From positions 65,685,558 through 65,749,557 of the forward strand of contig NC_092635.1 of NCBI RefSeq assembly GCF_039555335.1: a stretch of 64,000 bases of DNA, written 5' to 3'. The notes beneath the pieces are model-generated. The model was not told where the DNA came from. It saw only the letters and a list, made by a program, of their open reading frames with translations, and did not search any database. Positions 35,593 through 50,500 of this stretch are shown piece by piece. Source of the DNA: Amphiura filiformis (Eukaryota > Echinodermata > Ophiuroidea > Amphilepidida > Amphiuridae). A program made the translations under genes and the position numbers. How positions within the stretch are numbered: the stretch's first letter is position 1; every line of letters begins with the position of its first letter.

Positions 35593-38500
35593 ATGACCGC
35601 TAAGGATGAAAACCTTAGTTGGTTTGCCAGATGTAGTAGCTCATTCGTACGTGGAACAGAAGCAGTATTCTACAGGTGCGTACACAATAATAATGGAAGA
35701 AGTACTTTTAAAGATTTAATTAATATTTCAGGTGTTCTCTTTCAAGATACCTCTCTTTCAAAATACTTTACTCATTTTGATTGAAAAGTTGTGTAAATGC
35801 TCTGTAAAGATCTTGTTAATCAAACAACACATCTGTCAATGTAAGGGGAAACAAAGTGAATGAATGCATGTTTCTTGAAGAAAGTGAGTGGAATAGTGAT
35901 GGTGAAATCAGCACCGTTTTGGAAATTGTTATCTGTGTAAGGATTTTGTACGCAAAGGATATATATTACGCAAGTCAACCGTGGTCTTTGCTGAACAAGT
36001 TTGAATCAAGGTACACATCAGTCGTCCAGAACAACCAAACTACATTATCAACATTTAAAAGGAAAACAACTACTGGATATGTTAACATTGTAAATCATTG
36101 TAACTTGATTGCATACAGATTCAAATGTTACAAACAGTGTGTTTTGTTGTGCATTCTGATGTGTTATTGGGGAAGTGTGTTTTTGGCCTTGGATCGTTGC
36201 GACTCATATTCAATAAACATAAAAACTGGTGGCTTCCAATCATTTTGATACAGCCTGTTGTTATAAAGTTAGATGACTTTATGAAACAGTTTTATGAAAC
36301 TCTTTATTTTAATCAGCACTGGAAGATTTATTGGTCGACATCCTTTACTATGCATCTTACTGAGTACCCTACTTGTGGCAGGTTGTGGGGTTGGCTTAAT
36401 ACGCTTTCACCAAGAAACCAGACGAGAAAAGATTTGGGTACCATACGGATCACAGAGTGTGATAGACAAGATTAGGAAGGATAAGTCGTTCCCGTCAAAT
36501 CAGAGGATTCAGCGTCTTCTTGTAGAGGCAGATAATATATTGGATCCTGCTGTGCTGAATCATGTGAGTTTACAACATACTTCTGATTTCATTTTACATC
36601 CAATTCAATAGTTGCATTTGCAGGATTGCTTACATTGGTGCGATTTTTGATAGACAAATCCAGGATTTCTTAGTTTTCAATAGCAGGGTTTGCCCTCTTG
36701 ATCACAGGTGCTTTTCAGGCTCACTGCATCTCCCGCGGGAACTGGTAGTATCGAGAGGGGGCAAAAATAACGTACATACACTCGGAAGATCCGAGAAGCA
36801 ATATGGATTCGCAGAGGGGGCGACTAAACCATGAACAGAGACATAGCAATGTATTCTTTTAACCACTTATTTGACTCACTGATCTAGCACATAATAGGCA
36901 AATCAAATTGAAAATTCATCCACCACTAATTGCAACAGAAATCATTTAATCACCATTCATTTCAAAAGAGTATATTAAAGAACATTTTATAAGTCCCGAA
37001 AAGTCCAAGTCCATTGGTGCGATTTTTGATAGACAAATCCAGGATTTCTTAGTTTTCAATAGCAGGGTTTGCCCTCTTGATCACAGGTGCTTTTCAGGCT
37101 CACTGCATATCGAGAGGGGGCAAAAATAACGTACATACACTCGGAAGATCCGAGAAGCAATATGGATTCGCAGAGGGGGCGACTAAACCATGAACAGAGA
37201 CATAGCAATGTATTCTTTTAACCACTTATTTGACTCACTGATCAAGCACATATTAGGCCAATCAAATTGAAAATTCATCCACCACTAATTGCAACAGAAA
37301 TCATTTAATCACCATTCATTTCAAAAGAGTATATTAAAGAACAAATTATCAGTCCCGAAAAGTCCAAGTCCAATAAATCCAACTTTATGCAAAGTATGCA
37401 TGGGTGAAATTTCAAATTTGGTCAAATGTTGTTACTAGGATTCAGAAAAAAGTATAGTTTCAAATATCTCCGATATACATTTCTTGAGTTGTGGGGGAAA
37501 GGTTAAATGCCAAAATTTGGATTCCACAGGGGGACAAAATTGAAAATGCTCTGATTTTGATTTTAAAAAAATGGTTTCATATTGCTCCGCTTGCAAAAAC
37601 ATTTAAAAAAACATAGTTTACCATATCTCTGGTGGTTTGTTACCTTGGCAACATGGCAAAGAAGATCGAATTCCATTAAGCGCTGTTGACCTTGACTTAT
37701 TTTGTGATGTTACCTTTGTAACAAAACATCCAAAAAATGCAATTTTTCTCATTCTTATTTTTGCCAAAGGAACAATTTGAGACCAGTTGGATTAAATTCG
37801 GAGCATATTTCCATTATAAACGACTGTGGATTTGACCTTTGATCTTTTGCCTATAAATCAAGAACTGTATGTCAGAAACTGGTCAAACTATACTTTTTCT
37901 GTATCCTTATGATGAGAGCAAGACATTGTTATGGTTTTAAACTAGATTTGACCAACTTTGAAATTTCACCCCCTGTATTAGCGGCCATTTTGGATTCATG
38001 CAGATTAGGCACTGTTCCACTACTTGGACTTTTGGGGACTTCTGATATTGTTTTAATGTACTTGTCTGAAATAAATGGTGATTAAATGGTTTCTGTTGCA
38101 ATTAGTGGTGCGTTAAGCCCTGATTTTCCTTAATTTGATTGGCCTAATATCACAACGAAGGAATGAGACTACTAGCTCGGGACTACCAGTTCCCGCGAAA
38201 CAATTTGTTATAAATATGATATAATTAAATTTGTTATATTTTCTCTTCTATATAATACTGCACAGATGGTGAGCATAGACAAAAGAATAAAGAATATAAC
38301 ACTTGAAGGAGGAGACAATTGGTATTCACTTTGCATAAGGTAAACCTTTATATTACAGTAGAGAGATTGCGATTTCCAAACGTACGTAACAAACGCCCGT
38401 GCAATCTATTCAAAATCCCGTCAAAGGAGAGAGATTTTGAATAGATTACACGGGCGTTCAATACGTACGTTTGGAAATCGCAATCTCTCCAGTGTCTCTG

Positions 38501-41500
38501 AAAGAACTGTACCGTCGGAAGTTGTATTTTTGTAATATTTTAATCTCGTGAACCAACCAGCTTTCATACGCCTTTTATACATTATATCTATGAAAAGTAT
38601 TACTTATTGTTGTGGAGATATGAGCAAAAAGAGGTTAAAAATAAAGAACACCACAGGGGTTAACATAGACATGTTCCAATGTTGTTGACAATGGTCTCAA
38701 ATGGTTCTTTCTGTGACAACAACTCTAATAAAGAATAGTTTGAACCACCTACAATGACTTATTGCCAAGGTTACACAGCAAAATAGGTCATTGCCAGTTG
38801 AGTCCTATTGATGTTGTCCTACTGATACATCCCTGAATGGTTACTTAGGTAACGAACGAGTCGTGACATTTGGTTTCATCTATTCTTTATTTGATTGAGA
38901 TAACAGTGCCAACAATTCAAGACCATTTCATCTCAATCGGAGCATTTAAATCTTTATCCCCAGTGGCTCTTCAAATTTAACCTTTGACCCTTTTGGCTTA
39001 TAACTCCGAAACGATAAGTCGGAGGTGGGATAAGCTATACATTTTCTGAAAATTAAAAAAAATTGCGCAGTTTTGAATTTTGACCCCTGTATAAACTTTG
39101 ACCTTGGAAATCTTGAATTGCCCAGAGGTGACAATTCTACACCCCCGTCTCAATTTGTACCACCTATAGAATAACAAACAGCGAAGAAAAACACTTTAAC
39201 TGGCAAAACTATAATCTAATCCGATCTGTTTCAATCCGTACAGGATAGGTCATGAATGTTTGTCAACTAGTATTCTTGAATTATGGTCATTCGATGAGGA
39301 CATCATACGTAATTTATCTGACACGGATATTATCCAAGAAGTAAATGAAGAGAATCTTGTTAGGTAGGTCAATGATACAGAAGTGATGGAAAAGTGGCCT
39401 TTCATCAAATGATCGTAGGAGTCCATTGCTAGGAAAGTAAACATTGCAGACTGTGCTAAGACAGTAAACATTGCAGACTAGACTAAGACAGTAAACATTG
39501 CATACCTTGCTAGAACAATAAACATTGCAGACTAGACAAGGACAGTAAACATTGCATACCTTGCTATATAGAACAGTAAACATTGCCGACTAGGCTAGGA
39601 CAGTAAACATTGCATACCTTGCTAGAATAGTAAATATTGCAGACGGGGGAACAGTTACCATCATGTTATTAGGTATTCTTCAAACTATACATAAGAGTAT
39701 TATTTAAGAGATTAGGCGGTATAGGGGATGCCGAGATTGGATGTAGACCTTCCAGGAAAAATAATTTCTATAAGATAAAAGACTGATTTGAAACTACTTA
39801 GGTTGGTAATTATGAACGGAGTTTAATCTTTCCCTATATATATATAAGAGGGCTGAGCTTTCAATATTCTAGCGAGTGTCATCTTTGAAGATGAGTGTTG
39901 TCTCTGTAGATGAAAATAATTTCTATAAGATTTAAGACTGATTTGAAACTACTTAGGTTGGTAAACATGAACGGAGTTTAATCTTTCCCTAGAGATGTCT
40001 ATATAGGAGGGCTGAGCTTTCAATATTCTAGCGAGTGTCATCTTTGAAGGTGAGTGTTGTCTCTGTAGATGACACTCACTAGAGTTTCGACAGCTCAGCC
40101 CTCCTATAGTTTAATCAGCTCGTAATTGGCGGGAAATGTTAGGCTTTTAGCACTAAGCCGTAAAGTAGCCCCACGTTAAGAGTGATATCTAGTTGACCTG
40201 CCTGGTCTATAGTTTGCGTGTTAAAAAGGTAAACAATGTATAGGACTGGAATTAATAATTTGGGTTGGCCCATTCAGTGATTTGCTCATCCGGACGATCG
40301 TAAAAATCATCAAAATTCAGATTTTGGTACCTTTGTCATTGTCATAGATGTGCTAACATAGATGTTGATGTATATTATGATTCATCCAGTCGTAGAAACA
40401 GAGGTGAATTATAAATAAAGTACTGGAATAACTTACGAATTTTCATCCAATCTCATTGGACTTCATCTGGCAACTTCAAAGATGCTCCGGTATTGATCGT
40501 AATCGGAGACTGGTCACGTGTCAATCGTCAAGGAATATTGACAATCGATGAATCCCAGGCGTGCGACAGTTGGAATCTCAGGCCCCCTCGTTTGTTGAGG
40601 GATGGCTTCTCCACTCGTTCCCAAATCGCTTCTCGAACTCCCCGCTCAAACCACCTCTCCTCACGATCTAGAATGATAACATCCTCCGTATCAATTTGGT
40701 GTCCGGAAGTTTTGGCATGAGCGTATATAGCAGAATCCGGTTGCCAGTCAGTATAACTAGGACGTCTATGTTGTCAACATGTTTAACATTATTAAATATC
40801 TCCTTTTAATTCACGACATTCTCTATTCATTCATTATGTAGTCCCGTTTATTACTCGCACGTTGATGTTAAACAATTTCTTGGTGGCAAGACCAAAGTTG
40901 AGGCTAATAACACCAAAATAATTCAACAGGCAAAAGTGGCGACTATGACATATTTCATCAAAGATCAGAGTTCTATCGACGACGAAAGTGGTAAATATGT
41001 AAGTATACGTTAACCCTCGCTTACCAGTGTACTTCGGTTATATTTATAAATGCGCTTTTATAAATACGCACTTGACTACCTCTTCGCTGCCATAACAGCT
41101 TAGAGACAGTAAGGTTCGAAATGACCTTCTACATAATCTAGCGCTGAACATACATCCAGGGGTCTATTTTATATACTTGAATCCACTCTTTGCTTCTTTC
41201 AACATTACTTTTATGTACCAAAAAAAATATTAACATAAAATGATAAGGTACCAAATATCCACATTATGGAACAGACTATCTGAAATTAGCCAAAGTGCTG
41301 ACATCTGCTAATTAGAATACATTGTCGGATTCTGGAGTGTTCGCTCTAATAAACATCTCAAAAAAAGTAACTAAACCCCCTTAAATAATGACCATTATTC
41401 AAAGGAGGGGGGCTGTTGTGTTACAAATCTGTAAAATGCGTTGGAAGCAGAATTTATTTCTGCGTATTTTGACACCTCATTTGATACGATAGCCCAGAAA

Positions 41501-44500
41501 ACAATAAAACACCGGTCAATTTAATGTAGTGAGGTCCAGATTTGAAAGTTGCACTTACATGCAATACAAAAACACTTTACGCAGATTTCCTTCCATTATA
41601 CTGGATACAAAGTCAATACAATTTACTGCAACTTTCAAATCTTGGGTTACATTGATTTAAATGTACGCTGTGACGTCAATATTTAGTCAACTGCTACAAA
41701 TGAGGTGTCAAAATTCTGCTTCCAACGCATTTTACAGATTTGTAATACAATTGCCCGTTTTTTAATAATGGCCATTATTTAAGGGGGTTAGTTACTTTTT
41801 TGAGATGTTTATAACCTACCATAATTTCTGTTTACAGACAGATTCGATTGGAGAGCAATGGGAACAGGCGTTCCTCGATGTCACTGAAGTATCATCTACA
41901 AATAATATATCTGTGTACAGGTTCACAAGTAAGAGGTAGGTACAAAATATCAACGAGAACATAATCGTAGTAGGTTTGTGTAAAGGATCGAAGATGAATT
42001 TTATAGATTGTGCAAATATGATAACATGATATTAAAATATGTGGATAATAATATTTGTTTCAGTTACACAGCAGAGAGTTCTAATGCAATTGCGTCCGAT
42101 TTTACATTCCTAGCGTCAGGCTACTTTCTTCTCATATTATATGTCATGGCAGCGACGAGCAAATTCACTATGGTTGAACACAAGGTAGGTACATGATGAG
42201 TATTGTGTACCATTTTACTATATAGACTAATCCGACGAGCCAAGTTATGGTCGGAATTTATTTATCCACTACTGGGGGTCCATCCGTACGAAACTGGTGT
42301 TGTGTTGTTGACGTCACAGTGACAGACTGACTTGGTTCGGTAATCTATTGTCCAAAATCCCGACCAACATTTTTTTTATTCCCTGTGTTTGGAACTGATG
42401 GAGGGAGAAAAGACATACATAATGAGCCATCAGTTCCCAACGATCATGAACAATTACATATAATCAAAAAATTCTTTTTGAGCAACAGGTACAAAGAGAG
42501 ACAGACGAGACAAAGACTATGGACGAAGACAACGATGACTCTCACTCATATACAAAACATACAACAAGACGAAGACAAACAAGAAAAACGATTCATATTA
42601 TACTCACACACTTAAACAATCTAGCCATGATATTATATACATAATATAAAAGTTACTTTTAAAAAAAATTACATTTTATCAATGTCGAAAGAAAACTTTT
42701 TAAAGTGCTTGCCAAGATTACCATTTTCTCAGCAATTTTATACTCAATGTTGAATTTAAGCTTAACAAAATTGCGGAAATTCTGAAGAGAAGGAGCCACC
42801 TGTTGAAATTTGCATCTATGAATATAAAATTTAAGAAAGAGAAATAAAAAGTTAATGCAAGTAATATGAGGAGATACGTCCTTAGTAACTCCAAATAATC
42901 TCTCAAATGTGGAAAAGGTTTGATTCTCCTTAGTGATATCATTGATGAAAACACATCCCGACCAACATGACCAAACCACTTAAGACCTCACAAAGAGTAA
43001 CTCGGTCGTTACAAATACGTCTGTTAATAAATCGTATTTGCAATGTTTTAAGGTTGGTCTTAACCCTGGAATTATGGAAACTTTTGGGCCTCATAACTGC
43101 TCAATTAATGGTCTAAAGTATATAAAAGTATACATATTTAAAATGGCAAAGACTTGGTAAATCCATCTGCCAAAACGCTCATTTTTGGCCCAAAATCGCA
43201 CAAAATGTTTTTTTGTTGTTGATAAATTTGCACCAAAAATGCTTAATTAAAAAAAATCACATAAAAGCCTGATTTTCGCCAAAATTTCAAATATTTTTGG
43301 TGAAGTTGGTCGAAATTCAAACAAAATAAAAAACGGCTCCTAGATATTGTTATCTAGTTTTTAAAAATCAATAAAAAATAAGCTTTTGCCCAAGAAGTGG
43401 GCCAAAAACGTTTTTTGGGATTTTGGGCCAAAATTAGCATTTTGGCCCAAATTTGACCTCTCAGATGAATTAAGCAAGTGTTTACCATTTTGAATATGTA
43501 TACTTTTATATTAGACCAACAATTTAGCAGTTATGAGGCCCGAAAGTTTCCATAATTCCAGGGTTCAGACCATAACATAGAAAGACAGGTAGTTTATGTA
43601 CACACATTTTGACACCCCAATTTTGCTCAATATTAACAACAGAATTGTGCAGTAGTATTTTAAAGATAAAAAACCCGAATTTAAAAGTTGCACTTACAGC
43701 GATCAATACTTTTTAATCGCAAGCACGTGTAAAACCTGGATTTTCTTAGCGCTGTATTCAAATCAATGCAATGTACTGCAACTTTTGATTGCGGGATTTT
43801 TTCTTTAAAAATATTGTATTGTATATTGTATAAAGGTATTGTTGGTCGAAGCAACATACAATTTTGATTTTCATTATCTAGATGAATATATTATTGAAAA
43901 ACAACACCTTGATGTTTTGCAAAAGTTCATTATACAAATCGTATACTTTGCAAACTTGCTTAATTTATTGTTGTAAATGAGTTATGTACGTTTTACAAAA
44001 GTGTTGTTGTTTCAGCCCTCTTTACAACGTAACTAAAGAACCGCAGCACCTATAAAAGTATATCTGTGATATTTTCATTCTTCTACACACTCGCTATGAA
44101 TTGAGCTATGTACTTCTTGCCAAAGCTCACTACCATTCGTAAGATGCTGTGAACTACCAAATCGCAACAGTTTAAAATAATAAATAACCTTAATATTGAA
44201 CGAAATGTGACAAATTGTGTATCAAAATAAGCGTACACAAACTATCTGTCTTTCTAAGTTAAAATAATGTGAATACGACAAAATTAATAAACTCCTCAAC
44301 AAAAATTTGGAAAGTTTTTTCAAGCATCTGTATCTCAAATTATTTGTGACATAGTCATATCGTGTTGCATAACAATGGATAGCTACAATATTCCCCTTTA
44401 CAATGAGACCTCATATGAAACAATAACCTTTTTACGGCAGAGTACACGTCTTGTGAATGTAGTGGGGTCTCAAACAGAACAAAACGGTTAACCTTTATTC

Positions 44501-47500
44501 TGTCCTCTAACAACGCACCTTATCCTCATGTTGCTCACCGGCCTGGTTACACGTTACACAGCACGACCAAGCTGGTCCACAAATGTTCAATCGTGTTGAG
44601 GTCTGACCCTGGGTCTGGCCTGATGGCAGGTCATTTTGGGACTACGCCCATATTCTGCAGGTAGTCGTTAACTACCCTGGCTCTTTGGGGCAAGCGGTGT
44701 CATCTTGGATTGCATTAGGTGCCAGATTGTGAAGACATAGGATTGCAGCTTGCTACACAAAATAATGGTCAATTTGGCACATTCTGCTTGAGACCGCACT
44801 ACATTCACAGGACCTTTACTCAGTCTTGAAAAAAGTGTTTTAAAAAAAACTGTATAGTCAGCGCTAGATTAGTGTATGGATTTTAAAAAAATAGGTGCTT
44901 GAAAAAACTTTCCAAACTTTTGTTGAGGGGTTTAGTTCATCCTATGCTATTATTTAGGTGCAACGTTTGACTCTCACATGACCATGCCATCTCATATCTC
45001 TAATGTCATTCGTTGCTCAGCGCTTCAACTAAACATCAGCCGGATCCGCCGGATCTAATACACGCTAATCCTAAAGGAACTGCGTTGCCTTCCTGTCACC
45101 CGGGATAGATTGCCAGTGAAGGCAAATATTAGTACTAATTATCCATTATTATATCCCTTACAGACATTGAATCATGGTACAGACCCAATGAATAGCACTG
45201 CATTGACTTCGAATCTACAGATCAGGCTAATGGATGTCTGACATTGAATGATTCACCAAGTTTAAATTTAAAAAAAAGAAATTACAATAAGTGAACGAAA
45301 GAAAAACACCGGTGTTTGTTAGTGGGTGCTTTTTTTTTTTTTTTTTGCAAAGGTTGAATCAGAGTTACAAACATGAGCGAAATGAAAAATTTATATTTTT
45401 AACAGATTTTGGTGATTTCTAATTTGATGATTTCTGGGTCATTAAAAAAACCAGTCCGACCGACCCTACTAGAAAGTTCCGTCTGCTCATAGAACAGGAG
45501 ATTCGATAATTTTTTCCGGCGCGATGGAAAAACAATACACATAATGATGATAATAAGTGTTGTCCAATTGTTTCGTTACAGGTATATATAGCATTAGCTG
45601 GAATCACAACGGTAGGATTTTCAACGGTTGCTGCCATCGGTCTAGCCTCAGCTTGTAATCTGTTTTACAATTATCTGCATTCAGTACTGCCCTTTTTACT
45701 ATTAGGTACATACAATGCTCAGTCATAAATAATATTCTGGATAACTATCTTTTATCTCTGTAACTATATACAGACTTGACATTAAGAATAGAATATTTCT
45801 TGATGAAGTGCCAAGACTAGCCTAGCCATAAACCGTACGGGCTAAATATTAATTAGGGTGTGTCGGTAGATGGTATAAATAAGTTTGATAGAAAATGTAT
45901 TTTCCATGAGTTCACATTCTCTAGTAGAAATTTGCAATGAGAATTCTTTCAAAACAATGAGAATTGGACAAAAGTATGAGAATTTAAAATTTTCTCATTG
46001 ATATAAAATGTTCTCATCCAAATGAATGAGAAATACCAATTAACGTGTCAGCCACCTGTCACATTGTTTTAAATGAGAAAATTAACCACTTGTGACAGGT
46101 TGTTGACACGGTAATTAATATTTCTCATTCATTTGGACGAGAAACTTTTATATAAATGAGAACATTTTAAATTCTCATATTTTTGTCCAATTCTCATCGT
46201 TTTGAAAGAATTCTCACTTTAAATTTTCCACTAGTGATTGTGGTGCTCATAAGCTTTGTGAAGGACACAATTTCTGGCTTTATGCAACATTAGCTAACAT
46301 TGTTCTATTATTATCAAATTTATTGGGGTTTGATTTGATATTTCATAAACTTCGTCAGCAATTGGCATACGTCAGAGCTGAAATGCACTTACAATGTGCA
46401 ATTATAACTTTATAATAAAGCATGAAGAAGGTACGCCTAGTACCGAAAATTTGCTGCTAATGTGCTACTGTTTCCCGTCTTAGTTTGTTTTATTTTTTTA
46501 TTTTATGTTATATATTTCACGGGAGTGCATCTTTAGAGATCCAGTTAAAGTATGTTTCATCAACTTTCTGTCTACAAATTGCAATGTACAATGGTGTACC
46601 AATTTTTTGAAAATTGGAGGAGCTTAAAATATGTGATAAGTGATACGTACTCAGAACGTTTGAATGTCACCCACTGTGGTCAAATGTTATAAACTTACGG
46701 TACAAAAAGAAATGCACGTATTCCTTGTTGTCCAATGAACTCACGGTGTTTATTTGTGTACCATACACAATGATACAGTAAGTTTATAACACTCTCCCTC
46801 GGGGGCCATTCAAACTTTCTGAGTACTTACCGCTTTTAAGAGTCAGTTTTTCACAAGCTCCTCCCACATTCAAAACGGGTACATTACATGTCCCTTTCAG
46901 TTCTGATCAACACTTATTGGTATTTAGGTTCAGTACATATCACCTCAAACTTCAATAAATTTGATAATATCAAAACAATGTTCAGAAATTCAGAATTATT
47001 CAGTCTCCTTAAATCTGTCATTTTAGGTTCATTCACTACACTATGAGCGCCATAATGTAAACTCATGGAAAGTACATTTTCTATCAAAAATTATTTGACA
47101 CCATCCCCCGACACACCTCAATTTATATTTAACTCGTGCGGTTTATGCAGACCCCTTTTAGATTAGTCTTGGCACTTCGTGAAGAAATATTCCATACTTA
47201 ATGTCAAGTATGTGTATCCTTTTTCTGAACATATTGATACAGTTTGTGAAAGTTTTATTCATTAACACTGCGATAAGATATAAATTTCTCGGTTTTATAA
47301 ACTCATTCAGGTATTGGAGTTGATGATATGTTTATTCTTATCGCATCGTGGGAATCTCTGTCTGAAGAGCAGAAGACGTTGAGCGTGCAGGAACAGTCGG
47401 GGCTTACACTAAAACACGCGGTAACTAATTGTTTTACTCCAATAAAAAAATGCTATAACATATTTTGTACTTCTATAGTTATAATAAATGTAATGTAATT

Positions 47501-50500
47501 ACTATCATATACTAAACTAGACCAGGCACAAAAAGAAACTCGTTAGTTATACTCATCCTTGCTGTTCAAAAACCTGATAATTTTAGATTATTCTGAAATA
47601 TACATTTTGTTATTTAGACTTTGCTTTCTCATTTGACACCCTGTTTGTGAAAATTGAACAAGAACTGACCAAGAAATGCACATCCAAACCCTCAAACCCC
47701 AAAATCAAAAGTTGCAATTTTAACGATTCGATTGTGCCTGTTACATTGCGTGCTTTAGTGATTGGCATCTGGGCAAGTGTGCGTTCCCCCATTGAAAATC
47801 GTTGAAATTGCAACTTTTGATTTTAGGGTTTGAGGGATTCTTGTACGATGTTCACGAACAGGGTGTCAAATGAGAAAGCAAAGTCCATTTAACGAAACGT
47901 ATATTTCAGAATAATCCAAAATTATCAGGTTGTTGAACAGCAAGGATGACTATATAAACTGACGAGTTTCTTTTTGTGCCTGGTGTATACTAATGCGTTT
48001 GTAGGATCTTGCGTTCTTCTAAGATTTAGATTTGTTGTCGAGGGCTTAGAGCCAGAACTAGCTATGTCCATTTGTTTTCTCAATTACATGTTACTCATTT
48101 CGGCAACAAATGTACGGTTAATTATGCCCTCTATAATAAATGCAAGTGACTTTGGGGTATATGCATGGTCACTTGAACAGTTAGTTAGACGCAAGTGACC
48201 ATGCATATACCCCAAAGTCACTTACATCTTCTTATGGAGGGCAGAACTAACCGTCCATTTGTTACCGAAATGAGTAACATTATTGAGAAAACAAATGGAC
48301 ATAGCTAGTTCTGGCTCTAAGCCCTCGGTTTAATCACAATAAACATATAATAGAAAGAATTATATAGGAAATAATATCAAAATAGTGTGAAGAGATTTGG
48401 ATACCAAAAAAGACGGAAAGGGTGAAGCTTGTGGCTTCTTAGATGCTGGTTACAAAAATACGGAAATTTGAGTTTATATTTTGGGACGATATGATTTAGA
48501 CGGAAGCTATTAATGGAATATTTTAAACATTTAACACATTATATACGATTTTAAGCTAAATAATATTTGATGTGATCGACCAAAATGTGCTTTATACCCG
48601 TACAGAATAAAAGCTTGTCGTTCATGGTGTTCCACTCAGGTGGGTCAGCCTCAAATCATATCTGTCTGAAAGAACGCGTACAAGTTCACATAAATGGTGA
48701 TTTGCTCTTTGGTGTCCCACAAGGGTCAATCCTTGGACCGTAGCTGTTTTTTGTTTATACATTTCTACTTCTAAAATCAAAGGTTTGGCACCTTCACGTG
48801 TCCGACAGCGTAAATGTTAATAACATGAAGCGATTTATTCAAATTTTTCTCCATCCTCTCTCTCTCTGTGTCAGGTGGCGCTGTGTAGCGCTGCTGTGGC
48901 CTTCACAAGAGTACGCCATCTCACTCGATCCGATGCCAAGTGTGTTGCACCTTGCATTCCCTGGTTAGAAACCAGCTTCACGTCATTAGTCCAAGATGTT
49001 GGTGGACGTCCTCTTCCTCGTTTGCCTTCCATGGCCCCTTGCAAAATCTGTTTTTCTACACCTCCATGTTTCCTGACAATATGGCCAAAGTACTTCTGCA
49101 GCTTTCTCTCCATTATGCCGCTTCTGATGGTTAGACTTGTACCAATCTTGTCAAGGATCCAGGAATTTGTTCTCCTGTCTTTCCATGTCACTCGTAGAAG
49201 CCTCCTGTAACACCACATCTCAAAAGCATCTACTCTTTTCCTATCATTCTTGGTCATAGCCCAAGACTCGCATCCATAAGTGGCAATGGAAAACACAGTT
49301 GCACGAAGTAGGCGTACCTTGAGGTCAATGGATAGGCCTCTGCTTTTCCATATGCTTGACATGCCCTGCACAGTTGTCCTTGCAATAGCCAGTCTTCTCT
49401 TAATTTCAGTTGTGCTGTCACCACTGTTGTTAATCATTGAACCCAGATATTCAAATTGCTTCACCTCCTCAATCTGTTGTCCATCTATCACAAACTCATC
49501 ACTTTTCTCTCTCTGTCTACAACCATTATTTTTGTCTTCTTTGTGTTCAGGAGAAGGTGTTTTTCTTCACTGGCCTCTTTGATGCGCTTCAAAAGATCAA
49601 TCAGCTCTACTCTGCTGCTACAAATAAGAGTGGTATCATCGGCGTACCTCAGGTTAGTAATTCTTGTACCGCCAAACTTCACTCCACCTTCAAACCCCTC
49701 CAAAGCTGTTCTCATTATGTCTTCAGAGTAGATGTTAAATAGGTTTGGTGATAGCACACAACCCTGTCGTAAGCCTCTTCCAATCTTGAACCAATCTGTG
49801 TCTCCACTACTTGTTCTGACTGCCGATTCTTGGTCTTCATATAAGCAGCTGATCAGATCCACAAGATGACTTGGAAAACCCATCTTTTTCATAGTTTCCC
49901 ACATCTGAGGGTGGCTAACACAGTCAAAAGCTTTACTGTAATCTATGAAGCACATGTAAAGAGGAAGTCTATGCTCTCTGCATTTCTCAATCACATTCCT
50001 GATATTGACAATTTGGTCCCTAGTACCCCTTCCTTCACGAAATCCTGCCTGCTCATCAGATATTTCCTGCTCCATTTTGTTCTTCATTCTCTTTCTCCAT
50101 CCAGGGTGTATCAATATTCATTACCTCCGTCACTGATTTATGCGCATTTCTGATTGGCGCAACAACAATACTACCAGCCTTGCGATCGTTTTGTATTTAC
50201 TGTGCATTGGGTGTGTCATTTCTCTTCATATTAAGCGTATTCTTCTTCATGCCATTATTAACGTTGGATCATAGACGTGTTGAAAGTAAGCGAGACGCCT
50301 GCTGTTGTTGCTTCAGCCATGGAAAGGAATATAAACCTTCCACATGTGGCCAAAAAAGTTATCTTCAAGAATTTGTTCGCCATGTATACGCACCACTGCT
50401 GCTGAAACCTGCAACAAAGGTGAGCCTATTTGGGTGCATGTTTTTCACTTAAGAACATTTTACCCAGCCTAGATTAAATCGTGGCACAAGAGACCAGAAA

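Noticed and set aside
35856-36475. Open frames of 130 and 116 codons between Patched exons 1 and 2
   Set aside because: The first has no family resemblance; the second overlaps exon 2 in a wrong frame.
48875-50153. Several plus-strand open frames of 64-111 codons
   Set aside because: Antisense shadows of the LINE reverse transcriptase.
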